A stretch of DNA of 64,000 nt from CAXXXW01 sp963665555. GTDB lineage: Bacteria; Pseudomonadota; Alphaproteobacteria; Thalassobaculales; Thalassobaculaceae. This document shows, piece after piece, positions 9,102 to 17,325 of the stretch. Made by a program: the position numbers and the translations under genes. The notes beneath the pieces were generated by a model. That model did not search any database and was not told the origin of the DNA. It saw only the letters and a list, made by a program, of their open reading frames with translations. Position 1 is the first letter of the stretch; every line of letters starts with the position of its first letter. The stretch spans positions 1,860,001-1,924,000 of the forward strand of contig OY762308.1 in the NCBI GenBank assembly GCA_963665555.2. Reading direction: 5' to 3'.

Positions 9102-9383
9102 CTATCCGGCGGCCGCGCGGCGCGGCGGTTCCGGCGGAGCCAGGGCGACGGCGGCGAGACGGCATCCGGCCGGAACATCGATGTCCTCCGGCGCGCTGGG
9201 AGGCGCCAGCTCCTCGCCGTGCGCCTCCAAAACGATCGCGCAGTCCCGAAGCGCCTCTCCGGCGTTTTCCAGCGCCTCCTCGACGGTGTGGCCCATCGCG
9301 ACGACGCCGGACAGGTCGGGAAAGACGACGCCCCAGGCGCCCTCCTCGCCGTCGATAAGCACGGGGTATTCGATCTTGCCCAT
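9102..9383 (-). CDS. Orphan HicB-family antitoxin-like protein
   Basis: This 93-residue protein carries the HicB-like partial RNase H fold: KIEYPVLIDGEEGAWGVVFPDLSGVVAMGHTVEEAL, split here as the YPVLI start, the VVFPDLSG motif and the VEEALENAGEAL helix. A proline/alanine-rich tail follows. The ATG at 9383 is chosen because GGAG lies 7 bases upstream; the longer frame starts with TTG at 9404. No HicA toxin gene (a short dsRBD-like ORF) is seen on either side, and no C-terminal DNA-binding domain is visible. It may be a solitary remnant or a domesticated regulator. Confidence 0.7.
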   Translation of the reverse strand: MGKIEYPVLIDGEEGAWGVVFPDLSGVVAMGHTVEEALENAGEALRDCAIVLEAHGEELAPPSAPEDIDVPAGCRLAAVALAPPEPPRRAAAG

Positions 9384-9460
9384 CGCCCGCTCCGGCCCGT
9401 CCAACGCGCGCGCCGATCCCTACTTCCGCCCGGGCGGCGGAGTCAACCGGCGGTTCCGGC

Positions 9461-11065
9461 TCACTCCAGCCTCTCGCGGCGCAGGCGGAGGCCGGCGGCC
9501 TCGCGGTCCCAGGCGTCCGGGGTGACGCCGGCCTCGCGCAGGCCGGTCTTCCGGACCTTCTCCGTCGGCGTCTTCGGCAGTTCGTCCATGACGCGGATGT
9601 AGCGCGGGACCATGAAATGCGCCATGCGCGGGACCAGGAAGGCGACGAGCGCCGCCGGATCGACCTCCGCGCCCGGCATCGGCGCCACGGCCACCATCAC
9701 CTCGTCCTCGCCGTGTTCGCTGGGGACCGGGTAGGCGGCGCATTCCCGCACCGCCGGGTGCTCGTTCGCGACCGCCTCGACCTCGAAGGAGGAGATGTTC
9801 TCGCCGCGGCGGCGGATCGCGTCCTTCAGGCGGTCGACGAACCGGTAGTTCCCGCCGGCGTCGCGGCGGAAGGCGTCGCCGGTGTGGAACCAGCCGTTGC
9901 GCCAGGCCCGCGCCGTCGCCTCCGGGTTCTTGCGGTAGCCGTGGCTGAGCGCCCAGGGCAGGCGCGGGCGGACGACGAGTTCGCCGACCTCCCCGTCCGG
10001 GACCTCGATGTCGTGCTCGTCCACGATCCGCAACTCGTTGGCCGGGCGCGCGCGGCCGGCGAGGCCCGGCTCGCGGGGGTTGGGGCCGGAGAAGATCGGC
10101 GTGTTGACCTCCGTCATGTTGAAGACGGTGCGGACCTCGACCCCGAACCGCTCGGGAAAGCGCGCCCCCTCCTCGGTCAGCGGCACGGCGAAGGCCATGC
10201 GCAGCGGGTGGTCGCGGTCGTCCGGGCGCGGCGGCCGCTTGACCAGGAAGGCGCACATCGCGCCCAGCAGGAACACCGCCGTGCTCCCGGTCTCGCGCGC
10301 GACGTCCCAGAAGGTCTCGGTGCGGAAGCCCGGACTCATCGCCAGCGAGCCGCCCCGGCACAGCATGGCGTGGGCGATGAAGCAGCCGCCGATATGGAAC
10401 ATCGGAAGCTGGACCAGCATCCGGTCGTCGGCGCGCAGGCAGGGCCACGCCTCCTCGTTCATGCCGTTCCAGGCGTGGAAATAGGAGGACATCGCGCCCT
10501 TGGACGGCCCGGTGGTGCCGGAGGTGTAGACGATGGACTGCAGGTCCCAGGGCCGGATCGGCCGCGGCGGATCGGCCGGCGCGCCGGCGGCCGCGACCGC
10601 CGCGCGCCAGTCCCGGAACGCGAGGCCGGGGACCGCCGGCTCCTCCCCCGCGCCGGCGAGCAGGACGGTCCGCAACCGCGCCGCCGGGATTTCGGCCAGC
10701 CGGGGCGCGAGGCCGCGATGGGCGACGATCGCCTCGGCGTCGGAGTTCTCCACCGCGTGCGCCAGCAGCGCGCCCCGGTAGCCGGTGTTGATCGGGATGT
10801 AGACCGCGCCGATGTAGCAGACCGCCAGATACGCCTCCAGCGCCTCCGGCCCGTTGGGCAGCCAGACGACCACATGGTCGTCCTGCCCGACGCCGATGTC
10901 CTGAAGCGCCGCCGCCGCCTTGCGCGTCCGGGCGAGCGTTTCGGCCCAGCTCCAGGCCCCGCCGCCCTCGAACACCGCGAAGGCGTCGTCCGGCCGTTCG
11001 CGCGCGTGGCGCTCCAGCGCGTAGCGGGTGACGCAGGCCTCCGCCGGCGGCAATCCCCCGGACAC
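9461..11065 (-). CDS. AMP-dependent acyl-CoA synthetase/ligase
   Basis: This 534-residue adenylate-forming enzyme would activate a carboxylic acid to an acyl-AMP and then an acyl-CoA. The AMP-binding signature YTSGTTGPSKGAM, the FNMTEVN motif, GWFHTGDAF and DRLKDAIRRRGENIS are present, and the catalytic lysine lies in the C-terminal PTEKVRKTGL motif. The whole set resembles the CaiC/crotonobetaine-CoA ligase group, though the substrate is not certain. A GTG at 11065 is the best start: it sits inside the end of the HAD hydrolase gene and is followed by the usual N-terminal region. The 21-base overlap suggests coupling. Confidence 0.85.
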   Translation of the reverse strand: MSGGLPPAEACVTRYALERHARERPDDAFAVFEGGGAWSWAETLARTRKAAAALQDIGVGQDDHVVVWLPNGPEALEAYLAVCYIGAVYIPINTGYRGALLAHAVENSDAEAIVAHRGLAPRLAEIPAARLRTVLLAGAGEEPAVPGLAFRDWRAAVAAAGAPADPPRPIRPWDLQSIVYTSGTTGPSKGAMSSYFHAWNGMNEEAWPCLRADDRMLVQLPMFHIGGCFIAHAMLCRGGSLAMSPGFRTETFWDVARETGSTAVFLLGAMCAFLVKRPPRPDDRDHPLRMAFAVPLTEEGARFPERFGVEVRTVFNMTEVNTPIFSGPNPREPGLAGRARPANELRIVDEHDIEVPDGEVGELVVRPRLPWALSHGYRKNPEATARAWRNGWFHTGDAFRRDAGGNYRFVDRLKDAIRRRGENISSFEVEAVANEHPAVRECAAYPVPSEHGEDEVMVAVAPMPGAEVDPAALVAFLVPRMAHFMVPRYIRVMDELPKTPTEKVRKTGLREAGVTPDAWDREAAGLRLRRERLE

Positions 11066-11084
11066 CGGCGCGGCCCCGTCCCGC

Positions 11085-11813
11085 CTACGCCAGCAGTTCG
11101 GAGAGGCGGGCGACGATGCGGTCCGGCGCGACGGTGGCGCGCGCCGGCAGGCGGCCGACCTCGCGCGGGTCGCGCCAGACGGCGTGGATGCCGAGGCGGC
11201 GCGGCGCGGCGACCTCCCATTCGAGGTTGTCGCCGACCATCCACGTCTCCTCCGGCCGCGCGCCGAGCGCCGCCAGCGCGCGCCGGTAGGCTTCCGGCTC
11301 CGGCTTGCCCACCCCGGCCTCGCCCTCGATCTGCACATGGTCGAAATGGCGTTCGAGGTCGAACCGCTCGATCTTCTCGCGCTGGACCTCGGCGGCGCCG
11401 TTGGTGACGAGCGCGAGGCGCACCCCCTCCGCCGCCAGCCCCTCCAGCGTCGCCACCGCGTCGGGGTAGAGCGCGGTGCTCTCCCGCATCAGGACGCCGC
11501 AGCGGTCGGCGATGTCGCGGCGCGCCGCCTCGGCGAAGCGGCCGTCCGGGCCGAGGCCGACATCGAGGATGCGGAACCGCGCCGCCGCGAGGTCGAGCCG
11601 CCCGGTCCGGTGGCGCGCCGGCTCGGACCAGAACCACCGCGCCGAACGGTCGATGGCGGCGACCAGGTCGTCCAGGTCCTCCGGCGGCCAGGCGTCCGGC
11701 CCGGCGGCCGCGCCCCGGGCGAGCGCCAGGGAATCGCGCCAGAACTCGGTCCGGTGCGAACCGGGGGAGATCAGCGTGTCGTCGAGGTCGAACAGGATGG
11801 CCTTCGGCCGCAT
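11085..11813 (-). CDS. HAD-superfamily hydrolase
   Basis: This 242-residue protein belongs to HAD subfamily I with a helical cap, probably a small-molecule phosphatase. Motif I is FDLDDTL with nucleophile D9 and acid D11. Motif II is LVTNG, motif III has the lysine of GVGKPEPEAY, and motif IV is VGDNLEWEV. It resembles YjjG/REG-2-type enzymes, which dephosphorylate nucleotides or sugar phosphates. The ATG at 11813 is clear. It overlaps the downstream ligase gene. Confidence 0.85.
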   Translation of the reverse strand: MRPKAILFDLDDTLISPGSHRTEFWRDSLALARGAAAGPDAWPPEDLDDLVAAIDRSARWFWSEPARHRTGRLDLAAARFRILDVGLGPDGRFAEAARRDIADRCGVLMRESTALYPDAVATLEGLAAEGVRLALVTNGAAEVQREKIERFDLERHFDHVQIEGEAGVGKPEPEAYRRALAALGARPEETWMVGDNLEWEVAAPRRLGIHAVWRDPREVGRLPARATVAPDRIVARLSELLA

Positions 11814-11862
11814 GGCGCGTCGCTCCCCCGGGGCCGGCGGCGCCGTCCGCCGCCCGGCCCGC

Positions 11863-12912
11863 CTATCCGCGTTTCAGCCGCCGCGCGGCGGCGACGGCGA
11901 AATAGGACAGCACGCCGTCCGCCCCGGCGCGCTTGAAGGCGGTCAGGCTCTCCATCATGCACGCCTCGCCGTCGAGCCAGCCGTTGCGCGCCGCCGCCTG
12001 GATCATCGCGTACTCGCCGCTCACCTGGTAGGCGTAGGTCGGCATCCCGAACGCCTCCTTCACCCGGCGCACCACGTCGAGATAGGGCAGGCCGGGCTTG
12101 ACCATCACCATGTCCGCGCCCTCGGCGATGTCGAGCGCGGTCTCGCGGAGCGCCTCGTCGCCATTGGCCGGGTCCATCTGGTAGGTCGCCTTGCTGGCCG
12201 TCCCCAGCGTCGAGGCGGAGCCGACGGCTTCGCGGAACGGGCCGTAGAAGGCGGAGGCGTATTTCGCCGAATACGCCATGACCTGCACATGCTGGAACCC
12301 GTGCGCGTCGAGCGCGCGCCGGATCGCGCCGACCCGCCCGTCCATCATGTCCGACGGGGAGATAATGTCGCAGCCCGCCTCGGCCTGGACCAGCGCCTGG
12401 CGGCACAGGACCTCCACCGTCTCGTCGTTCAGCACCTCCCCGTCCTCCGACAGCACCCCGTCGTGGCCGTGGCTGGTGAAGGGGTCGAGCGCCACGTCGC
12501 ACTGGACGCCGATTTCGGGGCACGCCGCCTTGATCGCCCGGATGGCGCGGCAGACCAGGTTGTCCTCTTGCGTCGCGATGGAGCCGTCCGGGTCCTTCAG
12601 GTCCGGCTCGACGAAGGGGAAGACGGCGATCGCCGGGACGCCGAGCTCCGCCGCCTCGCCCGCCGCCTCGGCCAGCGCGCCGCACGAATAGCGCACGACG
12701 CCGGGCATCGCCTCCACCGGCTCGCGCACATCGCGGCCCTCGCGCGCGAAGACGGGCCAGATCAGGTCGTTCGCCGCCAGCGCGTTCTCGGCCGTCAGCC
12801 GCCGCGACCAGGCGGTCCGCCGGTTGCGCCTCATGCGCGTCGTCGGGAAGGCCGGGGCCGGCGCCGCCGTCCGGTCCCGCGCCGCCTCGCGGAGCTTGCC
12901 GTTGAAGGGCAT
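11863..12912 (-). CDS. hemB: Delta-aminolevulinic acid dehydratase (porphobilinogen synthase)
   Basis: HemB joins two 5-aminolevulinate molecules into porphobilinogen, the second committed step of heme synthesis. The 349-residue protein has both active-site lysine motifs, MAYSAKYASAFYGPFRE and MVMVKPGLPYLD. The metal region reads CDVALDPFTSHGHDG, the Asp-rich Mg-type site known from Alphaproteobacteria rather than the three-cysteine zinc site. The N-terminal arm with the RMRRNRR stretch is also typical. The ATG at 12912 is preceded by AAAGGGGA. It reads away from the formyltransferase gene. Confidence 0.96.
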   Translation of the reverse strand: MPFNGKLREAARDRTAAPAPAFPTTRMRRNRRTAWSRRLTAENALAANDLIWPVFAREGRDVREPVEAMPGVVRYSCGALAEAAGEAAELGVPAIAVFPFVEPDLKDPDGSIATQEDNLVCRAIRAIKAACPEIGVQCDVALDPFTSHGHDGVLSEDGEVLNDETVEVLCRQALVQAEAGCDIISPSDMMDGRVGAIRRALDAHGFQHVQVMAYSAKYASAFYGPFREAVGSASTLGTASKATYQMDPANGDEALRETALDIAEGADMVMVKPGLPYLDVVRRVKEAFGMPTYAYQVSGEYAMIQAAARNGWLDGEACMMESLTAFKRAGADGVLSYFAVAAARRLKRG

Positions 12913-13021
12913 GGCGTCCCCTTTCCGGTTGTGGGCGGGACGACGGATATACTAAGGCTGGCGCTCCGGCGATGGAAGGGCCGCGTCCGCGGCCGGTCGC
13001 CGCGGCGGCGGGAGGGGCGCG

Positions 13022-13939
13022 ATGCGGATTATCGTCAACGGACAGCAGGCCTTCGGCAAGGCCTGCCTCGACGCCATCGTCGAGAAGGGCGCGGACGAGG
13101 TCGTCGCCGTTTACGCCGCCCCCCGGGCCGAGGGCGCGCGGCCGGACCCGATCGAGCAGGCCGCGCTGGACCATGGCCTGCCGCTGCGCCAGCCCGCCGA
13201 CTACGCCGATCCGGCGGTGCTGGACGAGTTGCGCGCCTGGGACGCGGACCTGATGGCGCTCGCCTATGTGACGCTGTTCGTGCCCCGCGCCGCGCGCGAC
13301 ATCCCGAAACACGGCACGATCTGCTTCCACCCCTCGCTGCTGCCGCTGCACCGGGGGCCGAGTTCGATCAACTGGCCGATTATCTGGGGCGCGGAAAAGA
13401 CCGGGCTTACGGTTTTCTGGCCCGACGACGGGCTGGACGAGGGCGACGTGCTGCTCCGGAAGGAGGTCGCGATCGGGCCGGACGACACGCTGGGCAAGGT
13501 CTATTTCGAGCGGATTTTCCCGCTCGGCGTCGCCGCGATGCTGGAGGCGGTCGACCTCGTGCGCGCCGGCAACGCGCCGCGCCTCCCGCAGGACGAGTCG
13601 AAGGCGACCTACGAAAGCTGGTGCCGCGCCGCCGACGCGCGGATCGACTGGGCGCGCTCGGCCGGCGAGGTCTACAACCTGGTCCGCGGCTGCGACCCGC
13701 AGCCCGGCGCCTGGACGACGCTGGACGGCGAGACGCTGCAAATCTTCGACTGCGAGCGGGCGGAGGGGTCCGGCCGCGTGGGGCGGATCTGCGCCGTGGA
13801 CGCCGAAAGCTTCACTGTGGCCGCCGGCCGGGGCGGCATCAGGGTCAGGCGCGTCCGCCTCGGCAAGAACGCGAAGGCCGCCGCCGCCGACCTGGTCGCC
13901 GAACGCGGCCTGAAGGTCGGCGCGCGGCTGGGGACGTGA
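13022..13939 (+). CDS. Formyltransferase-family protein resembling the hydrolase domain of 10-formyl-THF dehydrogenase
   Basis: This 305-residue protein has an N-terminal formyl-transferase fold and a C-terminal OB-like domain. It resembles the N-terminal domain of animal ALDH1L1 more than classical Fmt: it shares HPSLLPLHRGPSSINW, FWPDDGLDEGD, APRLPQDESKATYE and RGCDPQPGAWT. H103 and the Asp of the GLDEGD motif are the likely catalytic residues. It probably moves or hydrolyses the formyl group of 10-formyl-tetrahydrofolate, on an unknown acceptor. The ATG at 13022 has GGGAGGGG upstream. It is divergent from hemB, and no aldehyde dehydrogenase domain is attached. Confidence 0.8.
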   Translation: MRIIVNGQQAFGKACLDAIVEKGADEVVAVYAAPRAEGARPDPIEQAALDHGLPLRQPADYADPAVLDELRAWDADLMALAYVTLFVPRAARDIPKHGTICFHPSLLPLHRGPSSINWPIIWGAEKTGLTVFWPDDGLDEGDVLLRKEVAIGPDDTLGKVYFERIFPLGVAAMLEAVDLVRAGNAPRLPQDESKATYESWCRAADARIDWARSAGEVYNLVRGCDPQPGAWTTLDGETLQIFDCERAEGSGRVGRICAVDAESFTVAAGRGGIRVRRVRLGKNAKAAAADLVAERGLKVGARLGT

Positions 13940-13953
13940 GGGGAATTCGTTCG

Positions 13954-14157
13954 ATGGAAGACATTCGCGCCATCCGCTCGGAAGCCGACTACGACCGGGC
14001 GCTCGCCGAGATCGAACCCTGGTTCCTGGACGAACCCGAACCGGGTTCGGCCGAGTCCCGGCGCTTCGACGCGCTTGCGGCCTCGATCGAGGCCTACGAG
14101 GCAAAGCGCTGGCCGATTGAACCGGCCGACCCGGCGGAACGCCCGATCCACCCGTAA
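13954..14157 (+). CDS. Truncated HigA-like antitoxin N-terminal region (orphan small ORF)
   Basis: This 67-residue ORF starts 14 bases after the formyltransferase stop, with weak GAGGGG upstream. Its sequence MEDIRAIRSEADYDRALAEI followed by EPGSAESRRFDALAAS and IEAYEAKRWPIEPADPAER matches the dimerisation segment that precedes the HTH domain in HigA-type antitoxins. The protein stops exactly where the HTH would begin, and no HTH-coding sequence follows in any frame. No HigB toxin gene is adjacent. It is either a remnant or a mini-protein that kept the dimerisation helix. The family match is from memory of HigA sequences. Confidence 0.6.
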   Translation: MEDIRAIRSEADYDRALAEIEPWFLDEPEPGSAESRRFDALAASIEAYEAKRWPIEPADPAERPIHP

Positions 14158-14230
14158 CGGCTCGACGCCGGGTAGGGGCGAGGGCCACGCCCCCTTCCCC
14201 CGGCCCCTCCGGGCGCGCTAGATTGGGGGG

Positions 14231-16474
14231 ATGGATACGGCGGCGATGGCGCGGGCGGATTCTTCCGCCGAACTGCAGGCGCGGCGGCAGGAGCGCAACC
14301 TGGCGAAGCTGGTCGGCAGCCAGGCGCCGGACCTGAAGTCCGACGTCGCCGCCCAGGACGCCGGGCGGCCCTTCGAGGTGGTCTCCGACTTCGCGCCGGC
14401 CGGCGACCAGCCCCAGGCGATCGGCGAACTGGCCGGGGGCCTGCGCGGCGGCGAGTGGGACCAGGTGCTGCTCGGCGTCACCGGCTCCGGCAAGACCTTC
14501 ACCATGGCGCATGTCATCCGCGAGACGCGCCGGCCGACGCTGATCCTCGCCCCCAACAAGACGCTGGCGGCGCAGCTGTACGGCGAGATGAAGGCGTTCT
14601 TCCCGCACAACGCGGTCGAGTACTTCGTCTCCTACTACGACTACTACCAGCCCGAAGCCTATGTGCCGCGCACCGACACCTATGTCGAGAAGGAAGCCTC
14701 GATCAACGAGCAGATCGACCGGATGCGCCACGCCGCCACGCGCGCGCTGCTGGAGCGCGACGACGTGATCATCGTCGCCTCGGTGTCCTGCATCTACGGC
14801 ATCGGCGCGGTCGAGACCTACGGCAAGATGACGGTGGCGCTGAAGGTCGGCGCGACGGTGGACGCCCAGGCGCTGGCGCGCCGGCTGATCGAACTGCAGT
14901 ACCGGCGCAACGACACCGCCTTCCACCGCGGCGCCTTCCGGGTGCGCGGCGACACGCTGGAGATTTTCCCGGCCCATCTGGAGGACCGCGCCTGGCGGCT
15001 CTCCTTCTTCGGCGACGAACTCGAATCGGTGCGCGAGTTCGACCCGCTGACCGGCCGCGCGACGGCGGAGCTCGAACAGGTGCGCGTCTTCGCCAACTCG
15101 CACTACGTAACGCCGAAGCCGACGCTGACCCAGGCCGTCCAGCGGATCAAGGCCGAGTTGAAGGCGCGGCTGGCCTGGCTGGTCGAGCGCGGCAAGCTGC
15201 TGGAGGCGCAGCGGCTGGAGCAGCGCACGACCTTCGACATGGAGATGATGGAGGCGACCGGCTCCTGCGCCGGGATCGAGAACTACTCGCGCTACCTGTC
15301 GGGCCGCGAGGCGGGCGAGCCGCCGCCGACGCTGTTCGAGTACCTGCCCGAAAACGCCATGCTGATCGTGGACGAGAGCCATGTCACGGTCCCGCAGCTC
15401 GGCGGCATGTTCAAGGGCGACTACGCGCGCAAGTCCACGCTGTCCGAGTTCGGCTTCCGCCTGCCGTCCTGCATCGACAACCGGCCGCTCAAGTTCGAGG
15501 AGTGGGAGGACATGCGCCCGCAGACGGTGTTCGTCTCGGCCACGCCCGGCCCGTGGGAGCTGGAGCGGACCGGCGGCGTGTTCACCGAACAGGTGGTCCG
15601 CCCGACCGGCCTGATCGACCCGGTGTGCGAGGTCCGCCCGACCGCGAGCCAGGTGGACGACGTGATCGCCGAGTGCCGCGACCGGGCCGACCGGGGCCAG
15701 CGCGCGCTCATCACCACGCTGACCAAGCGGATGGCCGAGGCGCTGTCCGAATACATGGCCGAGGCGGGGCTGAAGGTCCGCTACATCCATTCCGACGTCG
15801 ACACGCTGGAGCGGATCGAGATCATCCGCGACCTCAGGCTCGGCGTGTTCGACGTGCTGATCGGCATCAACCTGCTGCGCGAGGGCCTCGACATCCCGGA
15901 ATGCGCGCTGGTGGCGATCCTCGACGCCGACAAGGAGGGCTACCTGCGCTCGCGCACCTCGCTGATCCAGACCATCGGCCGCGCCGCCCGCAACATCGAC
16001 GGCCGGGTGCTGCTCTACGCCGATACGACGACCGAGAGCCTGCGCTACGCCATCGACGAGACGAACCGGCGGCGCGAGCGCCAGCGGGCCTACAACGAGG
16101 CGAACGGGATCACGCCCGAATCCGTCCGCAAGAGCATCGGCGACATCCTCGAATCGGTCTACGAGCGCGGCGACCGGGTGACGGTCGAGACCGGCGGGGA
16201 GGAGGGCGCCTTCGTCGACAAGGACCTGAAGGAGATTATCGCCGAACTGGAGGCCCGGATGCGGACGGCGGCGGCGGACCTGGAGTTCGAGGAGGCGGCG
16301 CGCCTGCGCGACGAGATCCGCCGCCTGGAGGCGGCCGAACTCGGCGTGACGCCCGAGGGCAAGCCGCTGCCGCGCGGCGGCGTGGTGCGCATCCGCGCCC
16401 CGGTCCAGCCCCCCTCCGGCCGCAAGCCCGAAGGCGCGGCCCGCGCCCGCCCCCGCCGCCGGCGCGGGCGGTAG
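14231..16474 (+). CDS. uvrB: Excinuclease ABC subunit B
   Basis: UvrB is the damage-verifying helicase of nucleotide excision repair, loaded by UvrA and cut-coupled to UvrC. The 747-residue protein has Walker A GVTGSGKTFT near residue 82 and the beta-hairpin region YYDYYQPEAYVP. Walker B is LIVDESHVTVPQ, the later helicase motifs include TTLTKRMAE and GRAARN, and the C-terminal UvrC-binding UVR motif is EARMRTAAADLEFEEAARLRD, here in two pieces. About 35 residues precede the conserved region, an extension common in Alphaproteobacteria, and the tail is basic. Confidence 0.97.
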   Translation: MDTAAMARADSSAELQARRQERNLAKLVGSQAPDLKSDVAAQDAGRPFEVVSDFAPAGDQPQAIGELAGGLRGGEWDQVLLGVTGSGKTFTMAHVIRETRRPTLILAPNKTLAAQLYGEMKAFFPHNAVEYFVSYYDYYQPEAYVPRTDTYVEKEASINEQIDRMRHAATRALLERDDVIIVASVSCIYGIGAVETYGKMTVALKVGATVDAQALARRLIELQYRRNDTAFHRGAFRVRGDTLEIFPAHLEDRAWRLSFFGDELESVREFDPLTGRATAELEQVRVFANSHYVTPKPTLTQAVQRIKAELKARLAWLVERGKLLEAQRLEQRTTFDMEMMEATGSCAGIENYSRYLSGREAGEPPPTLFEYLPENAMLIVDESHVTVPQLGGMFKGDYARKSTLSEFGFRLPSCIDNRPLKFEEWEDMRPQTVFVSATPGPWELERTGGVFTEQVVRPTGLIDPVCEVRPTASQVDDVIAECRDRADRGQRALITTLTKRMAEALSEYMAEAGLKVRYIHSDVDTLERIEIIRDLRLGVFDVLIGINLLREGLDIPECALVAILDADKEGYLRSRTSLIQTIGRAARNIDGRVLLYADTTTESLRYAIDETNRRRERQRAYNEANGITPESVRKSIGDILESVYERGDRVTVETGGEEGAFVDKDLKEIIAELEARMRTAAADLEFEEAARLRDEIRRLEAAELGVTPEGKPLPRGGVVRIRAPVQPPSGRKPEGAARARPRRRRGR

Positions 16475-16563
16475 CAAGGGGGCGCGACAAACCCTTAGCG
16501 CCGAAGCGGCGTTCGGTGTAGGCTGACATCCTGGCCGAGGAGGCGAAAACGGTTCGAGACCGG

Positions 16564-16752
16564 ATGGAACGGATCCTGTGCGGAATCGGCGCCGCCGTCG
16601 CCGTAATCGGCTTTATCGGCGTGGTGTTCTTCCGACACACGCCGCTCCGGTGTTTTACCGAAGGGAACACGACATGGACGCGCACCGGCTCGGACACGCC
16701 TTCATGCTCGGCGCCGCGGCGCTGGCGGCGGTTTCGTTGGTTCTCGGCCTAA
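16564..16752 (+). CDS. Possible small membrane ORF upstream of the K+ channel region
   Basis: This 62-codon ORF begins with one clear hydrophobic segment (ILCGIGAAVAVIGFIGVVFF, residues 4-23). After residue 40 the composition turns into the Arg/Ser-rich pattern of a non-coding frame, and it overlaps the 28-codon ORF below in another frame. A purine-rich GAGGAGGCG lies about 20 bases before the ATG, too far for a normal ribosome site. Only the first third looks protein-like, so expression is doubtful. Confidence 0.25.
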   Translation: MERILCGIGAAVAVIGFIGVVFFRHTPLRCFTEGNTTWTRTGSDTPSCSAPRRWRRFRWFSA

Positions 16753-16760
16753 TCTTCTGA
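16674..16760 (+). CDS. Possible 28-residue single-span membrane peptide
   Basis: The ATG at 16674 is preceded by AAGGGA with a 7-base gap, a good ribosome site. The peptide is MDAHRLGHA followed by one membrane-spanning stretch of about 18 residues ending in GLIF. Its last 12 bases overlap the end of the convergent K+ channel gene. Peptides of this size and form are real in many bacteria, but there is no similarity support here. Confidence 0.4.
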   Translation: MDAHRLGHAFMLGAAALAAVSLVLGLIF

Positions 16761-17237
16761 GCCGCTCCGCGAGCCGGACACGGCGTTCGCCAACAGGCCA
16801 ACGAGCAAGCCGAGAAACACGTAGCCGTACAGCGCTTCGAGCGCCGCCACGAGCCTGTACTCGCGAGTGGGCTGAATGTCCCCGTATCCGAGCGTGGTGA
16901 ACGTCAGGATGCTGAAATAGGCCGCGTCGCGGGCCGTCAAGGTTTCGCGGACTCCGTTGTCCGATTCGGGCATGACCAAACCGACCTGGAGGTAAACGAC
17001 CGCGTGGGCCGCGATAGCGGTCGCCGCAGCCACGAACACTATCGTAGCCAGCCAAGGAAAGCCGAGGCGACCGGCGACGACATAGGGCACATAGGACAAG
17101 CTGAAGACTATGGGAGCGAACAACACGCCACACAAGAAATAAAAATTCATATATTCGGCAAAATAGCTTCCCGTGAAAACGCTCGCCACGGTGATGACCG
17201 AGTACAATATGTGGGCAAAAACGTCCCTGCGATTCAT
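16749..17237 (-). CDS. Two-TM-pore potassium channel protein
   Basis: This 162-residue inner-membrane protein has about four hydrophobic segments. The K+ selectivity filter TTLGYGD (G117-Y118-G119-D120) sits between the last two, with the usual FSILTFTTLGYGDIQP pore-helix context. It belongs to the ion-channel PF07885 type and lacks a cytoplasmic RCK domain, so ligand gating is not evident. The ATG at 17237 has GGAGGAG upstream; an earlier GTG at 17264 has none. The gene is visibly less G+C-rich than its neighbours, which hints at acquisition. Confidence 0.85.
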   Translation of the reverse strand: MNRRDVFAHILYSVITVASVFTGSYFAEYMNFYFLCGVLFAPIVFSLSYVPYVVAGRLGFPWLATIVFVAAATAIAAHAVVYLQVGLVMPESDNGVRETLTARDAAYFSILTFTTLGYGDIQPTREYRLVAALEALYGYVFLGLLVGLLANAVSGSRSGSED

Positions 17238-17325
17238 GCCGCTCTCCTCCCCGTGCCTGGACACAATGCGCGGGGCCGGCGCCGAACCGGCCGGCCCCTC
17301 CGCCTCGCCCTCTCCCCCAACGCCC

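Noticed and set aside
12929..12953. Possible promoter with TATACT upstream of the formyltransferase gene
   Set aside because: The -10-like box is good, but no -35-like box occurs at a proper distance.
11771..16477. A 1568-codon open frame on the minus strand
   Set aside because: It covers uvrB and hemB in another frame and shows no domain; it exists only because stop codons are rare in such G+C-rich sequence.
16475..16563. Hairpin after uvrB (CGCCG-AAG-CGGCG) as a terminator
   Set aside because: The stem is only five pairs and no T-run follows.
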